From Acanthochlamys bracteata (Eukaryota > Streptophyta > Magnoliopsida > Pandanales > Velloziaceae), in assembly GCA_019914995.1 (NCBI GenBank), contig CM034137.1:1488001-1552000 (forward strand): a stretch of DNA of 64,000 bases, in the 5' to 3' direction. A program made the translations under genes and the position numbers. The notes below the pieces were generated by a model. It was not told the origin of the DNA. It saw only the letters and a list, made by a program, of their open reading frames with translations, and ran no database searches. This document shows, piece by piece, positions 48,773-62,651 of the stretch; within the stretch, counting starts at the first letter, position 1, and each line of letters begins with the position of its first letter.

Positions 48773-51135
48773 ATGGGCGGAGCGATCTCTTCGAGGTCGC
48801 AGATCTCAGCAGAAGAGCTTGGTGTGCCGGTTGTGCTCAACATCTACGATCTCACACCGATGAACAACTACGTGTACTGGTTCGGTCTCGGCATCTTTCA
48901 TTCCGGTATCGAAGGTATCGCTATCTTCGACGTCTTCTTTAACTCAGCGAGTATGGTGAATTGGTAGAGTTGTTGACGAAGATTTTAGGGTCTATTGTTC
49001 AGATGGTTTTTTATTGCTCCAATCTGCTTAGGTGAAGATTTTAGGATCTATTGTTAGTTTTGAATTTAAATGATTGAATATGGTTACTAATGTAGGGTTT
49101 ATAGTATCATTATGTGAACTATTTTTCGAGGAATGAACTATGAGGTGAATACATAGACATTTCCTAGCCAAGCTAAATGATTTTGACTGTAAAAATGTAG
49201 GTTGCAGCACATAAGCTGACTGCTGTAAGTATGTCGCCTGAGACATGGTAGATGGTCTGTTACTGTGATTTTTAACACTCTATGGGAATTTTAGTAGCTG
49301 TGATTTTGTTGGAACTAGAATAGTAGAATATAATGCCTAAGGTATTCACCCATTTCTTTCATAAGTATACAAAACTCATGCTACATTTCCTATCCAAGCT
49401 AAATGACTTTGCATAGATAATTTTAACAGGTCATGTGGGACTTCTCGTCTAGCAAAGACATTTATATATCTCCTGTCAATCTTAGTACAGCATAGCCTTT
49501 TGCGAAAGTCATTAGGTTGTTAACTATACCCATTGAAATTGATGCATCTATGTTTCTATATTCTTTTTTTCTTGGAAAGCACAACTATTCTTATAGATGA
49601 TATTTCAATCCCCTCCTAGAAAATCCAACATTCTCTATCTCCTTATCACCTTTTTCTCCTGTCATTTTATCTATAATTGAACCTTAGCAACTACGTGTTT
49701 ACATTCTTGACAATGTTAGTACTTTCCTCTGCATGTAATAACTAGCTAATGGAACTTGATCATGCCGTCTCACTGCCTTTCTTTATAAATAGATTATGTT
49801 CCACTATCTGTTATTACCTTCCAGTCTTGTTCTCATGTGGAATTGACAACTCTAACAGTTCATGGCTTGGAATATGCATTTGGAGCACATGACCTCCCAA
49901 CAAGCGGAGTGTTTGAGGTTGAACCAAAGAGTTGCCCAGGCTATATTTACAGGTGTTCCATTACATTGGGTCGTGTAAATATGCCACCCTCAGAATTTCG
50001 AGCATTCATGGAAACCATGGCTTCGGAGTACCATGGAGACACATATCAACTCATCACCAAAAACTGTAACCACTTTACAGATGATGTTTCTTTGAGATTA
50101 ACTGGAAAGGGCATTCCCAACTGGGTAAACCGGCTAGCTCGACTAGGTAAATATCCCCATGGCGGGACTGTTTGTGTATTTCTTGCAATTCTTCTATAAG
50201 AGTTATTGTCTGTGTTACTTTTCCGCTATGGATCATGTCATTCTAAGTACTTGTGTAAACAGTTCCACAGGTGTTAAGAAAAGTGAAACTACCCTTGGTC
50301 TTTAAGATTCACTTACGAACTCTGACTGGAAAAGAGCTATGTGAATATAATGTGCTGACAGTTCCACAGGTGGAAGGATTATGTTGTTTTCCAGCAGTAT
50401 CAATTGTTTCGTTTTCACTTCTTCAGTGCTGTCCACCACTTGAATGAAAGTCGCTCTTGAGACCCCTGGATTTTAACTACCTCCTAGTGAATATTGTGAT
50501 AACATCCATTGTCAACATAAAACGTGTCAAAAGTGAATTTCCTATGGCTGAATTTTCTGCTTTGTAGAGGCATATAAAATGTGCTGTTTTATGCTTCCCA
50601 AGATTTTTAGAATTGCCATAGTGACAAGCCAATAGCACATTAAGTTCTCCTTTTTATTAGTGTTTTAGTAAAGTTTTTGAGGCAGAAAATGGCAACAGAA
50701 CTGTGAGAAAAAAACTAACTCCTTGCTTTTCTAAGGTGGCATGTGCAGTTGTCTTCTGCCAGAATGTTTCCAAGAACCAGTAGTTAAACAGACTCCAGAA
50801 TACCTCACGTTTTCAGGTTTATTGTTCACTAATAATTGTTTGAGTGCCTCTTGTTGATCCTTCATTATATGTCTCTAATGGTTAGGGATTCGCTTATGAA
50901 AGTTACATGCTTTCATCAATGACCTATAACATATCTTATAACAACGAGTCGTAAAATATGCTATCCGCTGGCATTATTGACTTGATCTTTATGGATGTCA
51001 GAGGACGGTTCTGAGTTGCTCTCAGTCAATGCTGGACATGAACCAGCAGAAAGTGATGATGGAGATCAAGAAAAGCAGTTACTCATGCCATCATCAGGCG
51101 GGGAGGTGGATTTTGTAAAAGAGAATAATGGGTGA
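48773..51135 (+). CDS. PPPDE / DeSI-type cysteine peptidase
   Basis: Four exons (48773-48914, 49859-50146, 50736-50816, 51002-51135) join in phase to 214 residues. The PPPDE fold supplies a Cys-His dyad: His43 in GIFHSGIEVHGLEYAFG and Cys117 in LITKNCNHFTDDV, each in its family context. Relatives in animals (DeSI-1, DeSI-2/PPPDE1) remove SUMO or ubiquitin; plant members are annotated as deSI-like proteins with largely untested targets. The typical plant segment MCSCLLPECFQ follows WVNRLARLG, and the C-terminal 50 residues are acidic and probably disordered. The start MGGAISSRSQ has a Gly at position 2, which allows N-myristoylation as an inference. The MITE immediately upstream may affect the promoter. 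Confidence 0.93.
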
Positions 51136-52082
51136 AGCATTGCCATTGCTGCTTGGATAAGTTGGTCATTAAAATGAAGGCATTGTGTAGCTTGTACTAC
51201 CACCATTTGTAAGCTTTTTTTGTATAGCTTTTTTTGTATAGGATTTTTCATAATACAGATCCTCCTTAGTTCATGTAATTGATCATGTCTATTGTCAAGA
51301 CAGGCTAAGCTTGAGTTGAGATACCTTTTGTTTAGACCATTGAGAGAATTCTGGCTTGTTTACTTTGCTTGGAAGCGAGTTACCGACAGTATTTTACTTA
51401 AAAATTGATAATTGAAAGCAAGTTTAATTTTTATGTTTACTTTTTATGAAAAATGAGTTTGAAAGTGGAGTTTTTAATTTTAAAAATGTGGTTGTTGAAT
51501 ATAGAGTAAAAGTGAGTTATGGAAAGTGAATTTTTTAGTAAAAATAAACACAAACTCTCCAAACTTGTACTTTTTGCCCAACAAAATCTAAGCTTCAATA
51601 GTAAGTAAGCAATGCACTTAGAGGTAATGTATATTCAACAGTGTAAATGTCCAAGGAGCGTAACAGTTTTACATCAGGATTCCCTCTTAACCATCATATG
51701 AACGAAATGACGAAATGTCCTTCGCCACGAAGACTACCAGAAAACTCCTCTTGCTTTGCACTCATAAATACCCACTTCGAGTAATCAACAAGCCACAGAA
51801 TTCATCACGAGCAACGAAAAATAAACCAAGATAACAATATGCATAAAAGGATAAATTAACAGTACCAACCATTCGTCCAACAACTACAGTTTCTCTTTTG
51901 AAGGAACGCCGTAGCAAGGAATCTAGGTTTTACAGATTTCCTTTTCACTTGGAAGATGGTTCAAAAGACTGATAAGTCATGAAGACAAAATTTACATTTC
52001 GCAACATTATGGTTAGAGACAAAATTCCATTTGTCAAGGATCAGGGAATAGGAGAAGATATTGGTCAAGCATACTAGCATTG
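51136..52082. other. convergent 3' spacer, DeSI and HAT1
   Basis: Expected 3' untranslated regions of both neighbours. An AT-rich stretch at 51390-51560 resembles 19930-20150: TTGTTGAATATAGAGTAAA here against TTGTTGAAAATAGATTAAA there, each followed by AGTGAATTTTTTA-like sequence or preceded by AGTGAGTTT words. No gene seen. Confidence 0.55.
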
Positions 52083-55000
52083 CTAACAGAAACCATGTTG
52101 CTTTTGAAGGTGAGAAATCTTTGTCGCTATCTCAGTGATATCATCCATCTCTTTGTCAATCAACTCATTTAACTGCTGGTCTTGTGTTTTGAGATCTGCC
52201 TCCACCTTGCCATCTAAACCATTTGTTTCTGTGCCATCCTCTGACCGGAACACCACAAAGGTCATATCATGGTCATAATTATTAGGAACTTCAACAAGAC
52301 GCTTATCATTATTTGCAGCATCCTTTTCAAAAATTTCACTTCTCACACGATCTGAGAGACAGATTCTAAAGTTTGTCAAGCACTTTGGGTCATCAGATTG
52401 AAGCTTCATGTAGATGAGGACTTCCCAGCATTGCAAGAACTGCTTCCTGTTTATCTTTAGTTTTTCACGTACTATATCAATGATGTTTCCAGAAGGTCTA
52501 AACTGAAACTTTGATGTTCTCTTTGACAAGTTGCCTTCTTTCAAGTAGGAAATGACTAGCTTGATGGCAGGCTCTATCACTGGTAATTCAAGTAGCCGCA
52601 ATGTGTCAACACATACCCGAAGAGACTGGAAATAGTCAGAAGGCTCTTCAACAGTCACATCATAAGCATTATCAGAAACCGCAATGTAATTCACAGCGTC
52701 CAGAAGACGGCGGCCATATCCTTGGCCCTGGCAGGAAGGTAAAACCAGAATCTGCAAAGCAAAGAGGTGGAAGTATTAGACTAAGATATAGGCATCAAAT
52801 ATGAAAAGATTCAAGCTCAATGATACTGGTGAGTTACAAACACAGGCGCTCGAGGCAGTAATTATAACTAATACCACTTCGAAGCAGTAATGATACTTGG
52901 CAAAAAATGAATCTTTTCTTACCTTTATATGCTTCAAAACAATTCTAAAAAGGGGGTTACTTGGAGAATACAAATCTTTGTTCAGAGACCATAATCCACT
53001 TAACAGGGAATATAACTTGCAATATGAGATTGTTTATAACTTCAGAAAAGCCCAACGATATGACAAGAAAAAATAGATTACCAATCAAAACCACTATTGA
53101 AGAAAGAAATGATATAGGTGACACTGTTTATATAACAATAGATATAAATATGAGATATGAGAAAGAAATGATATAAAGAAATAAGATGACACCAAAGCAA
53201 TGTAAATGTTTGTAATTTATTGTCAAGGAACACAGAAGAATATGAAATGGCTGAACTCAGAATAAGAAAGAATTGTAAACGAACTTCATGGTTAAATGTC
53301 TTCAATATACACTGCATGGAGTTACAACATAGTGATGATGATTAAGTGTCTATGTAGAATTTGGGGGTGTACTTGCAACTCACATAACAACAACATTATT
53401 ACAATAAACAGCTGCACTTTTCCATCATCAATGTAGTTGAATACATGTCAAGAAAGCTCTTATAGAGCGTCAAGGCATTTTGAGGAAAAAAAAAATTCTG
53501 TTCAATTCATGAAGGAAAATAAAAACATGAGTTATGCAACTAGCCTGGCTGATTCTTAGTCGAGTGCTGTCTGGATAATGGTAAAAGCGATAGACAGTTG
53601 CAAAACCGAGTAATTGGGTATAAGTATCCCCCAACATGTCTGGCATTTCCTTCACGATTAAAAGGATCTCCCATCTCGGATCAGTAACATCAATAGGACT
53701 GCTACCTATAGATAAGCAATTAACTCACTGAATTGAATATATTCACTAGAATACAAATTATAAAACTACAGTAGCAGCATTAGGAATCACCTTCAACAAG
53801 TAGAAGTACGAGAGGTATTAAGCGGCTATAAAGAAACCCAACAGGCATATTCTGCAAATCCATTCGTACAACCTGCTACCATCATTAAAAAAAACAAAAA
53901 TATTTAGACAAATGATTGAGAAATTGGCCATAATATGCTAATCAATACTGAGAAAAGAAGAAATTTCTCAATCTTCAAAATTTGATGTACTAAAATAATA
54001 ATAAAAAAACTGCAGCCATACTCTATAAATAATATTTGGTGTATCCTTAAACTCCATTGTCTGATTAGTTAAAAAAACTATGGACTTTGATGAAGGTAAG
54101 ACTTGCAAGGAAAGAACAAACAAGAACTCTGCAGAGAATCAAGGTTAGGAGCAAAGGGTATTAGTCTCTAAATTTAGACAGAGAAGTGTTAGAGCTCGAA
54201 ATTGATGACTTGTCACGGTATTGATTATATATGTTTAGTAAGAAAAAAGAAAGTACATGGGATCTAGAGTGGTAGGATTAAGGGGTAAAAGATGGTTTAA
54301 CAAGGAACTTCACAAGAACCATCACCAAAGAGGTGCTTAAAATCCCCATTGAGTTCCAACTAGAACCTTGAATTTGTTCAACATCAACTTAGTCAGCCAT
54401 ATTAAGCTATATTTGGCTAAAGTAGAACTACTTGCATAGGTTTGAAAAGCCAACTATAGAAGAAAACTAAAAGCTTTGGCTTTTAGCTTAAAGGTAAAGT
54501 TGAACACTCGTGTCTCTGAGATTGTAAAGGTTTTTAGTCATTGAAGATTCAAGCAATACTCTCCACGTAGTTAGGCAAGGCATGGCTTTGAACAATAAGA
54601 TAGTTATAACTCTCTTAATGTGGAATTGAGGTCTATTTCTCAATAAGCATGCCATCTATAAACATGTAGATGAGTAGCAACTATACTCATTTTCTAATAG
54701 AGAGAACCATCATGCTAGGATGTGGGTATTTACAATAATAAACATTTGTCTAAAGTTTTGGTCATTGTTTAAAATGTATACTGCAACATAAAAAATATAT
54801 ATATAAAAAACATGCACGCTAAAAGAAAGGCACCTTCGAAAGACAAGCTTCGCTGATGTCAGAAGAGTTCTCATGGACTCTTGAGGAGTCATGAGGTATA
54901 CACTTCCCTTCTGCTATTATTGACCTATCCAGAAATATAAGACTGAGGAAAACGGAACTCGAATTACGCAATCAGGATACTGTGAACATAAGAACTGATG

Positions 55001-57992
55001 TCACCTGATGTATTGAGTCTCTGTAAACTTATTAAGAAATTCTTCTTTCTCAAGTAGAGACTCCCCAAATATATTCTATTATAAAAAAAACGTGAAATAA
55101 ATTTACATGTTAACAAGTGATTAAATAAAGTCGTAATCTTTGTGTTATATGGTTTACCTGAAGGGCTAGCTTCAGATCTGTAATCCCTTTTCCACCCTTA
55201 AAAAGAATAACAAGTTAGTTTCGGAATTAACTAGCAGCTACTGAATGCACAAATGTCATTGGTGAGAGAATGTAAATAATGATTATCCATGTAAAGTCAA
55301 ATATAGACTTTTACTTCCAAATACTATCCTTATTACTATAATTATTGATAAACTGAATCAATATTTTACAGCTGCTGAAATGTATTCCGTTAAAGAGAAA
55401 AATCAGCAATATAACAAATAGATTTTAGAAGAAGCTAGAGATGTGATGCAAGTACATAAAAGTACAGGATACATTCAAGTATTTGTTTATTCAAAATATA
55501 TAGAACATTATACAACAAAGAAAGAATTCGAGCTTGGGTTGGGTAAGAAAACCAAAATCCCAATTTTGATTATTTTTCTGAACTACTCCGTTACGTTTTT
55601 GCAGTATGAAATTCAAACAATAGCAGATTAGAGAGTTCATAGCAACTAGTTCAGCACCAACTTGTATGAAATGCACCTAATACCGTAAAACGCGGGCATC
55701 CTTAACTACAATAGTTTTAAAAAAGTAATACTTACATCAAATGTGGTTTCATAGGTGATATCAGCATACGCATGAAAAGTCACAGTGTTCACCCATGCAT
55801 CAATCTGCATAAGATATGTAAAGCTCTGAGAAAAATGCTTAAAATAGGTTTTTGAAGAAACAATCAAAAATTTGTAATCGAAAAAAAACTATTGTTGGGT
55901 GAGACGTAATGATATCACACTACCAGAAAGTAAAGATGCATGGAGATACTTACCCTGCAATGCTTTCAGCCTTAGTTTGGTTCTGAAGAAGCTAAGCTCT
56001 ATGTTACTGGAAGGATATTAACAACACTGACCTGCTGTAAAGTACTAGGACCAAAACCAAGAGGTTATCAATTAGATCCTACAACTATGTCTTTAACTAG
56101 GTTTGAAGGGTTGCATCTCTCATGCATACGCTTTAGAATATTGGAAAAACACTAAAAACATTTGTAACGATGCTTTTTATGCATCCTCATACAAGCCTCC
56201 ATATGAGCAGCACAAATATTGAGGTTAACACACTCCTTGCGTACCTACATCAAGCTTGATCACCAAACATGTCTTTGGATAAGCCTTAATCAGAGACCCT
56301 GACATCAGGAGGTAAAGGAGAATTGCAAATGGAAGTATACCCAATGCCTACCCTTCTTGAAAGCATGTACAACTAAAAAATTATGCCTAAGAAGCATTAA
56401 CAGCAGGGAAATATGTGACAGATATATCATTTAAAAGTTCTGTTTATGGAGGCAAAACTAGCAAAGCCTCAATCAGTCACTCTGTCAAGTCCGATGCGTA
56501 TGAAGTTTGCGAAGAAGACATTCTAGTTAAACTAAGGATAATCCTTACAGAAGATAAAGAGTAAAATAACTTCCGTAAAGTGCATACATAAGTTTTCCCC
56601 TTTGACTTGCCTTCAAATTCTTATAACCATATATTTTTCCATCTTCACCAAAAAAATGATTCAAGTCAACAGGATCAACTCTGACACTGGATTCTGCACC
56701 CACTTCATCCTGACTTCTGACTAATAAACGATGCAGAAAGGCAGTCAGCAAAGAAGTTGAAGTCTATGCGATGTTAATTATTGAGGAAAAAGAGCACACT
56801 GCTGCATCAAAACTATTAACTTCCATATCTTTCCAAGCAGTCAAACTAGAAGATAAAGTGAAGCCACTAAAAATTGTGAAGTAATAATAAGTCAAATGGC
56901 TCACCAAATACTACGTCTAGCCTTTATTGTTTTGAAGATAGGCCATAGTTAATATACAGAACATGATCTAACAGAACACAACCACTAGAAATGTTTGGTG
57001 CTTTATTTGTAAGAAGGTAGAAGTATCAAAGCGGAATGAGATAAAGGTGAACCTGCTTCAGGCAAGAAATTCAATTGACTATCAGTAGTTATCCAGAAAA
57101 ATAATATTGAAAAGATACATGATACAAACTAGCTACTGCATTCCAGAATAATTTTCTAAGTGAAGTACTCTGCTGAAACAGCAATGAAACATTCAGAAGC
57201 AAAAACATTCAGAAGGTTCCGAACATTGTTCCAGATTTCAAGCCTGAAGATAAATATGCACAAGATAGCGCAGAAGAGAAAGCCACGAGAGACATACCTA
57301 GGAAAATATTGATGCATCCATTTGCTTCAATCCCAGGATCTACGATTTCATAAAAGAGTAAAAACAAACAATGAACAGTGTCACAAACATAACTGATAAC
57401 TAGGAAAAGAGTAAAGCATATATGGGTTTTCACAAAAGCAACTAATAAGTTCCATATAATTGCAGCTGTCCACATCAATAAAATCAGTAGGCAACCCAAA
57501 CCCAACTTGAGAGAAGGACAATAAATCCAACAAATAATGAAACGTTAAAGAGGGAAGGCAGGTCAATACTTTCCAGTGAGTAATACTAAGCTACAACTAA
57601 AAACAACAGTCTCATAGGAATTCTAACAAACATGGAGCATGCATTTTTGGGGCACAAAAGCCACTTCAACAATACCACGTACAAATCCTCTATCTAATAT
57701 CCTGCCACAGAAATCCGCTAGATAGCGTAACTCCTAAATATTAAGAAACCTAGAAATGGTGATAAAACATCTCTCTTACCAGACACGGCTTCACGAAAAA
57801 ACAGAAACAAATAATACATTTCATAGCCTGGAAACAATTTCCAAGTACAAAAAACTGAAACAAAAAAAAAAAAAAGAAGTGAATAACTATCAAATACAGG
57901 AAAGCGAAATCGCTACCGATTTCGGTGAACGCAACGCGCTTGCGCTTCTTTGGTTCAGTGGAGACTTCGTCGGGTTTCTTCTTGGTCGCCAT
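52083..57992 (-). CDS. HAG2: type B histone acetyltransferase HAT1
   Basis: The enzyme acetylates newly made histone H4 (Lys5 and Lys12) before chromatin assembly. Ten exons join in phase to 469 residues: 57917-57992, 57298-57339, 56611-56720, 55736-55804, 55158-55196, 55005-55075, 54834-54924, 53791-53872, 53545-53705, 52083-52751. Arabidopsis HAG2 is about 467. The start [20 protein letters not shown] is Lys-rich, as a nuclear signal would be. The HAT1 N-terminal domain follows ([41 protein letters not shown]). The GNAT core contains [30 protein letters not shown] and the acetyl-CoA loop [10 protein letters not shown] near residues 255-264. The C-terminal part is helical with [11 protein letters not shown] and a final coiled coil. 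Introns after exons 3 and 9 begin with GC. The exon 7 acceptor at 54925 is the only nearby AG that keeps the frame. Two E2F-type sites lie upstream. Confidence 0.95.
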
Positions 57993-58110
57993 TTCTCTTC
58001 GCTTCTCAATCAAAACACGAAGGAAAACAAGCTTAAGTCTCAGAATCAAAATCAGAGGAAGGACCTAAGGATGAAAATGGAGACGGGGGTCTTTTTTGGC
58101 GGGGAAAATT

Positions 58111-58119
58111 GGCGGGAAA
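58111..58119 (-). promoter_or_regulatory. E2F-type site upstream of HAT1
   Basis: The minus strand reads TTTCCCGCC, containing the canonical E2F octamer TTTCCCGC. It lies about 120 bases upstream of the HAT1 start codon. A second site on the same strand at 58097-58108 (TTTCCCCG in TTTTCCCCGCC) also fits the E2F pattern WTTSSCSS. Confidence 0.65.
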
Positions 58120-58348
58120 TTGTTGGCGCGGCGAGTGAGGCCGTGTTCATTCATTGATCATCTCGCGAGGGAGTGTGCAAAGAGACCTAAACGCTCGCAA
58201 ATTTCCAAAATACTTCCCTGACATAAGGGGAAAAAAACAGGTTTTATTTAGTGCTTTGATTTGGGTATGGGCCTACTTGGATGGACCATATACGAAAAAT
58301 GATTTAATGTACGGGCCCGTGAGGCCCAATTAGAAAAGTTCGTAAAAG

Positions 58349-58580
58349 GGGTCGTTTGGCTCGCGTCCTTTCAACTCCGTTTTCATCTCTTTTTTAATTA
58401 AATTTTTTATAATATACTAAATTTTTTTAATTAAAAAATATTAATAGATTTTGAAGTAAAATAGTTTTAATATTTATAACTTTTATTTTATAGACCTAAA
58501 CAATTAAACTCATTCTTCAAAAATTTCTTTAAAATTAATTTTTAAAAAGAATTTTATTTTAAAAGAACTCCAAATGACCC
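58349..58580. repeat. possible MITE with 11-bp imperfect terminal repeat
   Basis: GGGTCGTTTGG at 58349-58359 faces CCAAATGACCC at 58570-58580; reverse-complemented, the second differs from the first at one base. The 232-bp interior is AT-rich and noncoding. I could not find a target-site duplication, so the superfamily is open. Confidence 0.45.
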
Positions 58581-61287
58581 ATTCGAAGTTTCGAACTGCA
58601 TAAAATTTTGGTTTGGGTCCAAGTAATGTGATTCAATTTTGTTTTTCGATGAGAGTTTTTTTTTTCAAGATTGGGCGGTGTTAATTTGTGTGTGTTTTAT
58701 TTTGGGTGTGTTTACTTACCGTAAATGATATGAAATTGAGTTTTTATAAAGTAATTTTGTAAAAATAACTTTATAAATTAAATTAAAAAAACATGAAAGT
58801 AGTATTTCGACTACAAAATATTCATTTTAGATACACTTTTATGATTGTTAAATCAGAAAAGTAATATATAAATCAATATAAAGTAACGAAAGTTTTGGAA
58901 CTTTGATGGGGACGCAAAAAAGTAATTGATTGCTTCGTAATCATGAAAAATAAGTAGCTCGTTGATTTGTTACCAACGCGAAAACAAGGAATGTTTCATC
59001 ATTTTTTGAAGCATTTTCGAGCTCAGTGCCACTGGAAAACAATGCAATGAGAGCTATGGCCCAAAAATGAAAAACTTTGATTCAGCAATCTTGCCTGCTC
59101 AATCTTTATCCATGTCTATGGAAGCAAATTTTTAACGCTTCAAAAAACACAAAAATGAAACAAGCATACATTTATATTTTTTTTTCGACGACAGAATCGT
59201 CTGCATGAGTTAATGGCACCGAAAGGATCTGGTACATAATGCAAGAAACCAACTGTACTCCAGCGATGTAGAATACATTATTCGATGACTTGTGCAGTGA
59301 AATGTCGTTGAACTTTTAAAGTTTTTAGTCGTCAGTTTGACTTCGGAGGATAGCTAGCTAGCCATGATCATTTCAATTTGCAGTGGCCAACTATGTATAT
59401 AGGTTGGAACTCTGGCTCTTGTCTCGGTTGAATATTTGTTTGATCCAAAAAGCTAAGAAACGTTTAAGAATTCTTATAAAATAAAAAATAATTTTTTAAA
59501 AAATAAATTTTATTTTTTTATTTTTAAAAAATTAATAAATTATGTAATAAAAAAAATTTACTACGTAAAATTTTTTTAAATTTTTTAAATTTTTAAATAT
59601 TTATAAAATATATAATTAAAAATTAAAAAAGAGCGTTTGAAAAACACAATCTCAAACGCCCCTTAACTCAGGAGACATGGACTCGAGTGAACTTGGTGTT
59701 CATATATGCATTGTATTGTACACATTTAAACAACTAGGCTTTTAATTTCATAGGGTACGCTTGACACTTCATTTTGTTTCAGTTTTTCAGTTTTTAATAA
59801 ATTTATTATAATATTTTAATTTTTTTAAAAATTAAAATATAAATACTTATAACTTTTATTTTTTATATTAAATAGACTAAGCTTTTAAAAAAATTTAAAC
59901 TAAAAATTACTTAAAATTTTTTTCTTAGTTTAAGCATTTTTAAGTTAACCAACACATTGCATATAACAAGGGCAAACCTTACCCCATGTTTGAATTAAGT
60001 CTCGACTCTTGACTCAACCATGCAGGGATATATAGCACTTAACTATAGTTCATAGAACGATTATAATGTAATACATTTCCACACGCATTCTATTAATTCC
60101 CAGTATATATAAGTTCATTGGACTTCATTACTCCAGAAGTAATGCATGCAAATATTATACGCATGAATTGATGAAAAATCAGAGAAAAGTAATTAATTAC
60201 AGATATTTAATTAGTTAGGATCATGCATGCACACGCTTAGCTAAGATAAATTTTTGAAATCAATCTAATAACAGTAATCAGTGCAAACGTGAAAGAAACC
60301 GAGGAAGACGATCCATAAATTAATGGAGTGCTGGAAAAGCGATGTACTGAATGTAGAAGAAGCAAAAATTAGACAGACCTAACTTGGTCTTTCTTCCTTT
60401 TCAGTCACACCTACTTCAACACTAGAAAAACGAAAACATAAATGTTTAGCTACATTTGCAATTCCTTTTTTTTCAGTAACAACAACACTTTCTTCTCTAG
60501 GTGTTCATTCGAATAAGAGAGTTACACACGCCGCTAGCTACCAAGCTTGGTTCTTAAATGAATTCCCTCGTTGAAGTTTGGTCCACATTTTTCTCACCAT
60601 TTTGTTAAGTTTATCGCGTTAATTTCATTATTGCATAAGATTCTGTATGATTTTTTACTGTAAACAGGAAAATCATCGATCTTAATTTGGCTTAGTAAGA
60701 GTAGATATTTGGGGAATTGGTTCTTTTGAGGTGATCGCAACACTAGCGTAAGACATCGTACAACTTCGAAGTTGACAGGAAATAAAAATGGCACGAAAAA
60801 TGAAACTTTTCTTTGCAAGTCTTATTTGGTTGCGTCAAAATTTTTACAATCTTCCATAACTCGATCAGCTAGCTTTTTTCAATTTCCAGATATAATTGAT
60901 TTTATGAATTTTTCAATTTCAGATCTTCTCTACCGAGCTAAGTGTAGCAAGCAAGGACCACAGTACATCACTAGATATATAGATGACTTGAAATAATTAT
61001 TTGATCTGCTCTTATGAAAAATTCGTTACAATATTTTTTAATTGTAGGATTATGATTGTGCACCCTCTAAATACATGTTTAACGACATCCCTTTCCTTTT
61101 TTTTTTTATATACAAAAATTTAACAATAATATTCCTTCATTACAAAATAAAACTAATATAATGTTTTCGTTATATACTAATGATACCAAACATGTACCCA
61201 AAAACTTTCTAGACTTACAGCTGAAGTCTGCCTCAGTGATGCCATGCCAGGCCTGAGCATGTTGGTGATGTTATTAATAATATATTC

Positions 61288-61293
61288 ATATAA
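61288..61293 (+). promoter_or_regulatory. putative TATA box of the NAC gene
   Basis: TATAAA in the context TCATATAAAGG, followed 30-40 bases later by pyrimidine-rich sequence. If used, the NAC message has a leader of more than 1.3 kb before splicing. Confidence 0.4.
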
Positions 61294-61439
61294 AGGGGTC
61301 CATCAAGTGTGTACTGTTTCATTTTCCTTGCAAATCAAGCAACCCCTGAGATTCATTCATCTTCAGAAAACTCTTCTTCTATCTCCGCTTTGTTTTCTCT
61401 CCCTCCTCATGCTAAAAAGAATCATCATTTCACCACCAT

Positions 61440-61800
61440 GTGAGTTCTTATCACTTGTTCATCTTTAGTTTCTTAATTTTTTTAATTCACTTTTCATATA
61501 CATAATTAGGAATTGGGGAAAGCATGGAAAACACTGTTTACTTCCTATGATTCAAAGCGAGAAAATAAAAATTTTTACTTTGAGTTGTTGTGCAGTGCAG
61601 CTTGCAACAATCCCACTTGGGGGAGTACTTGATCATATATTCTGTATCATCTCTTTAGGCAAATATTCTTTCAGCAAACACTGTTTTTATTTAGGACCAC
61701 TATTAGTACTCTTAATGACTTTTGTTTTAATTTGATTACTAGTGAAATATTTCATTAGTTGATCAGTTTTTGTGTTTCTTATCTCTTTTGAATGTTGCAG
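61440..61800 (+). other. probable 5' leader intron of the NAC gene
   Basis: A strong donor (CCAT/gtgagt) at 61440 pairs with a strong acceptor (TGTTGCAG) ending at 61800. The 361-base interior is AT-rich compared with its flanks, as expected of a plant intron. No transcript data are available to confirm it. Confidence 0.45.
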
Positions 61801-62621
61801 TAACAGCTGTGTGAAGGATCAGAGGGAGTTACTGGCAGTTTCTTTGCTTCTGCTTTTATGAAACTAAACCCTAGCTAGAAGAAAGAAAAAGAAAAAAAAA
61901 AAACAAACAAACAAGGAAGGCGACAATATTGATATTAAATTTCTCCTTTTTTTTTCTTTTCTCTCTACAAACATAACAGTAGTGCGATTGATTATACATA
62001 CATAGTAGTAGTAGTAGTGGTATAGATATTGAGATTTGAGGGAGAAAAAAATAAAAAGGTTCTAAAGGTGTTTTGTGCGTGAGAGTGAGTGTTTGAAGTT
62101 ATGTGCCTTTTCCTTTTTCTCATGGCTTGGCTTTGCTTCAGTTAAAGTATATAGAAGGAATTCTGGGTCTTCTTCTTTTCTTTTTATTTAAAAATTGAAA
62201 TAGATAAACAGTGTTTATAGCCTCATTCTACACGCAGACTCTTCTCTTTTTTTCTTTTATTTTTTTTTCTTTTCCTTTCTCCACTTCCTTCTAATTCCGA
62301 GCATCTCATATTCTTCCCCCTTCTCTTCCCTCGATCTCTATTTTCTCCTTTTTTGTTTTTCAAATTTGTTCTATTGGTGCTGTTTTTGTAGATTATTCTA
62401 TAGAAGAAACTTGTTGATCTCATCTTAATTTGTCGATTCAATCAATAAAAGGTTTCTTTTGTATTCAAGAATTTGATTGGAGTTGTTTCATTTCTTCTGA
62501 TAAAAAGGATAGAATTCATCCAAGGAAGTCGAACTTCACCAATCTGAAAAGCAAAATCTTTGCGTTGGATCTATCACTGGTTTTGAGCAAAAGCAAGCAT
62601 CTTCGAATATCTCCGATTCAT

Positions 62622-62651
62622 GCTAGCTAGCTAGTTAATTAGCTAGCTAGC
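62622..62651 (+). repeat. perfect 12-bp hairpin ending one base before the NAC start codon
   Basis: GCTAGCTAGCTA (62622-62633), loop GTTAAT (62634-62639), then TAGCTAGCTAGC (62640-62651). The arms are exact reverse complements. The start codon is at 62653. In the message this would form a 12-bp stem with a 6-base loop touching the initiation site. Confidence 0.9.
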
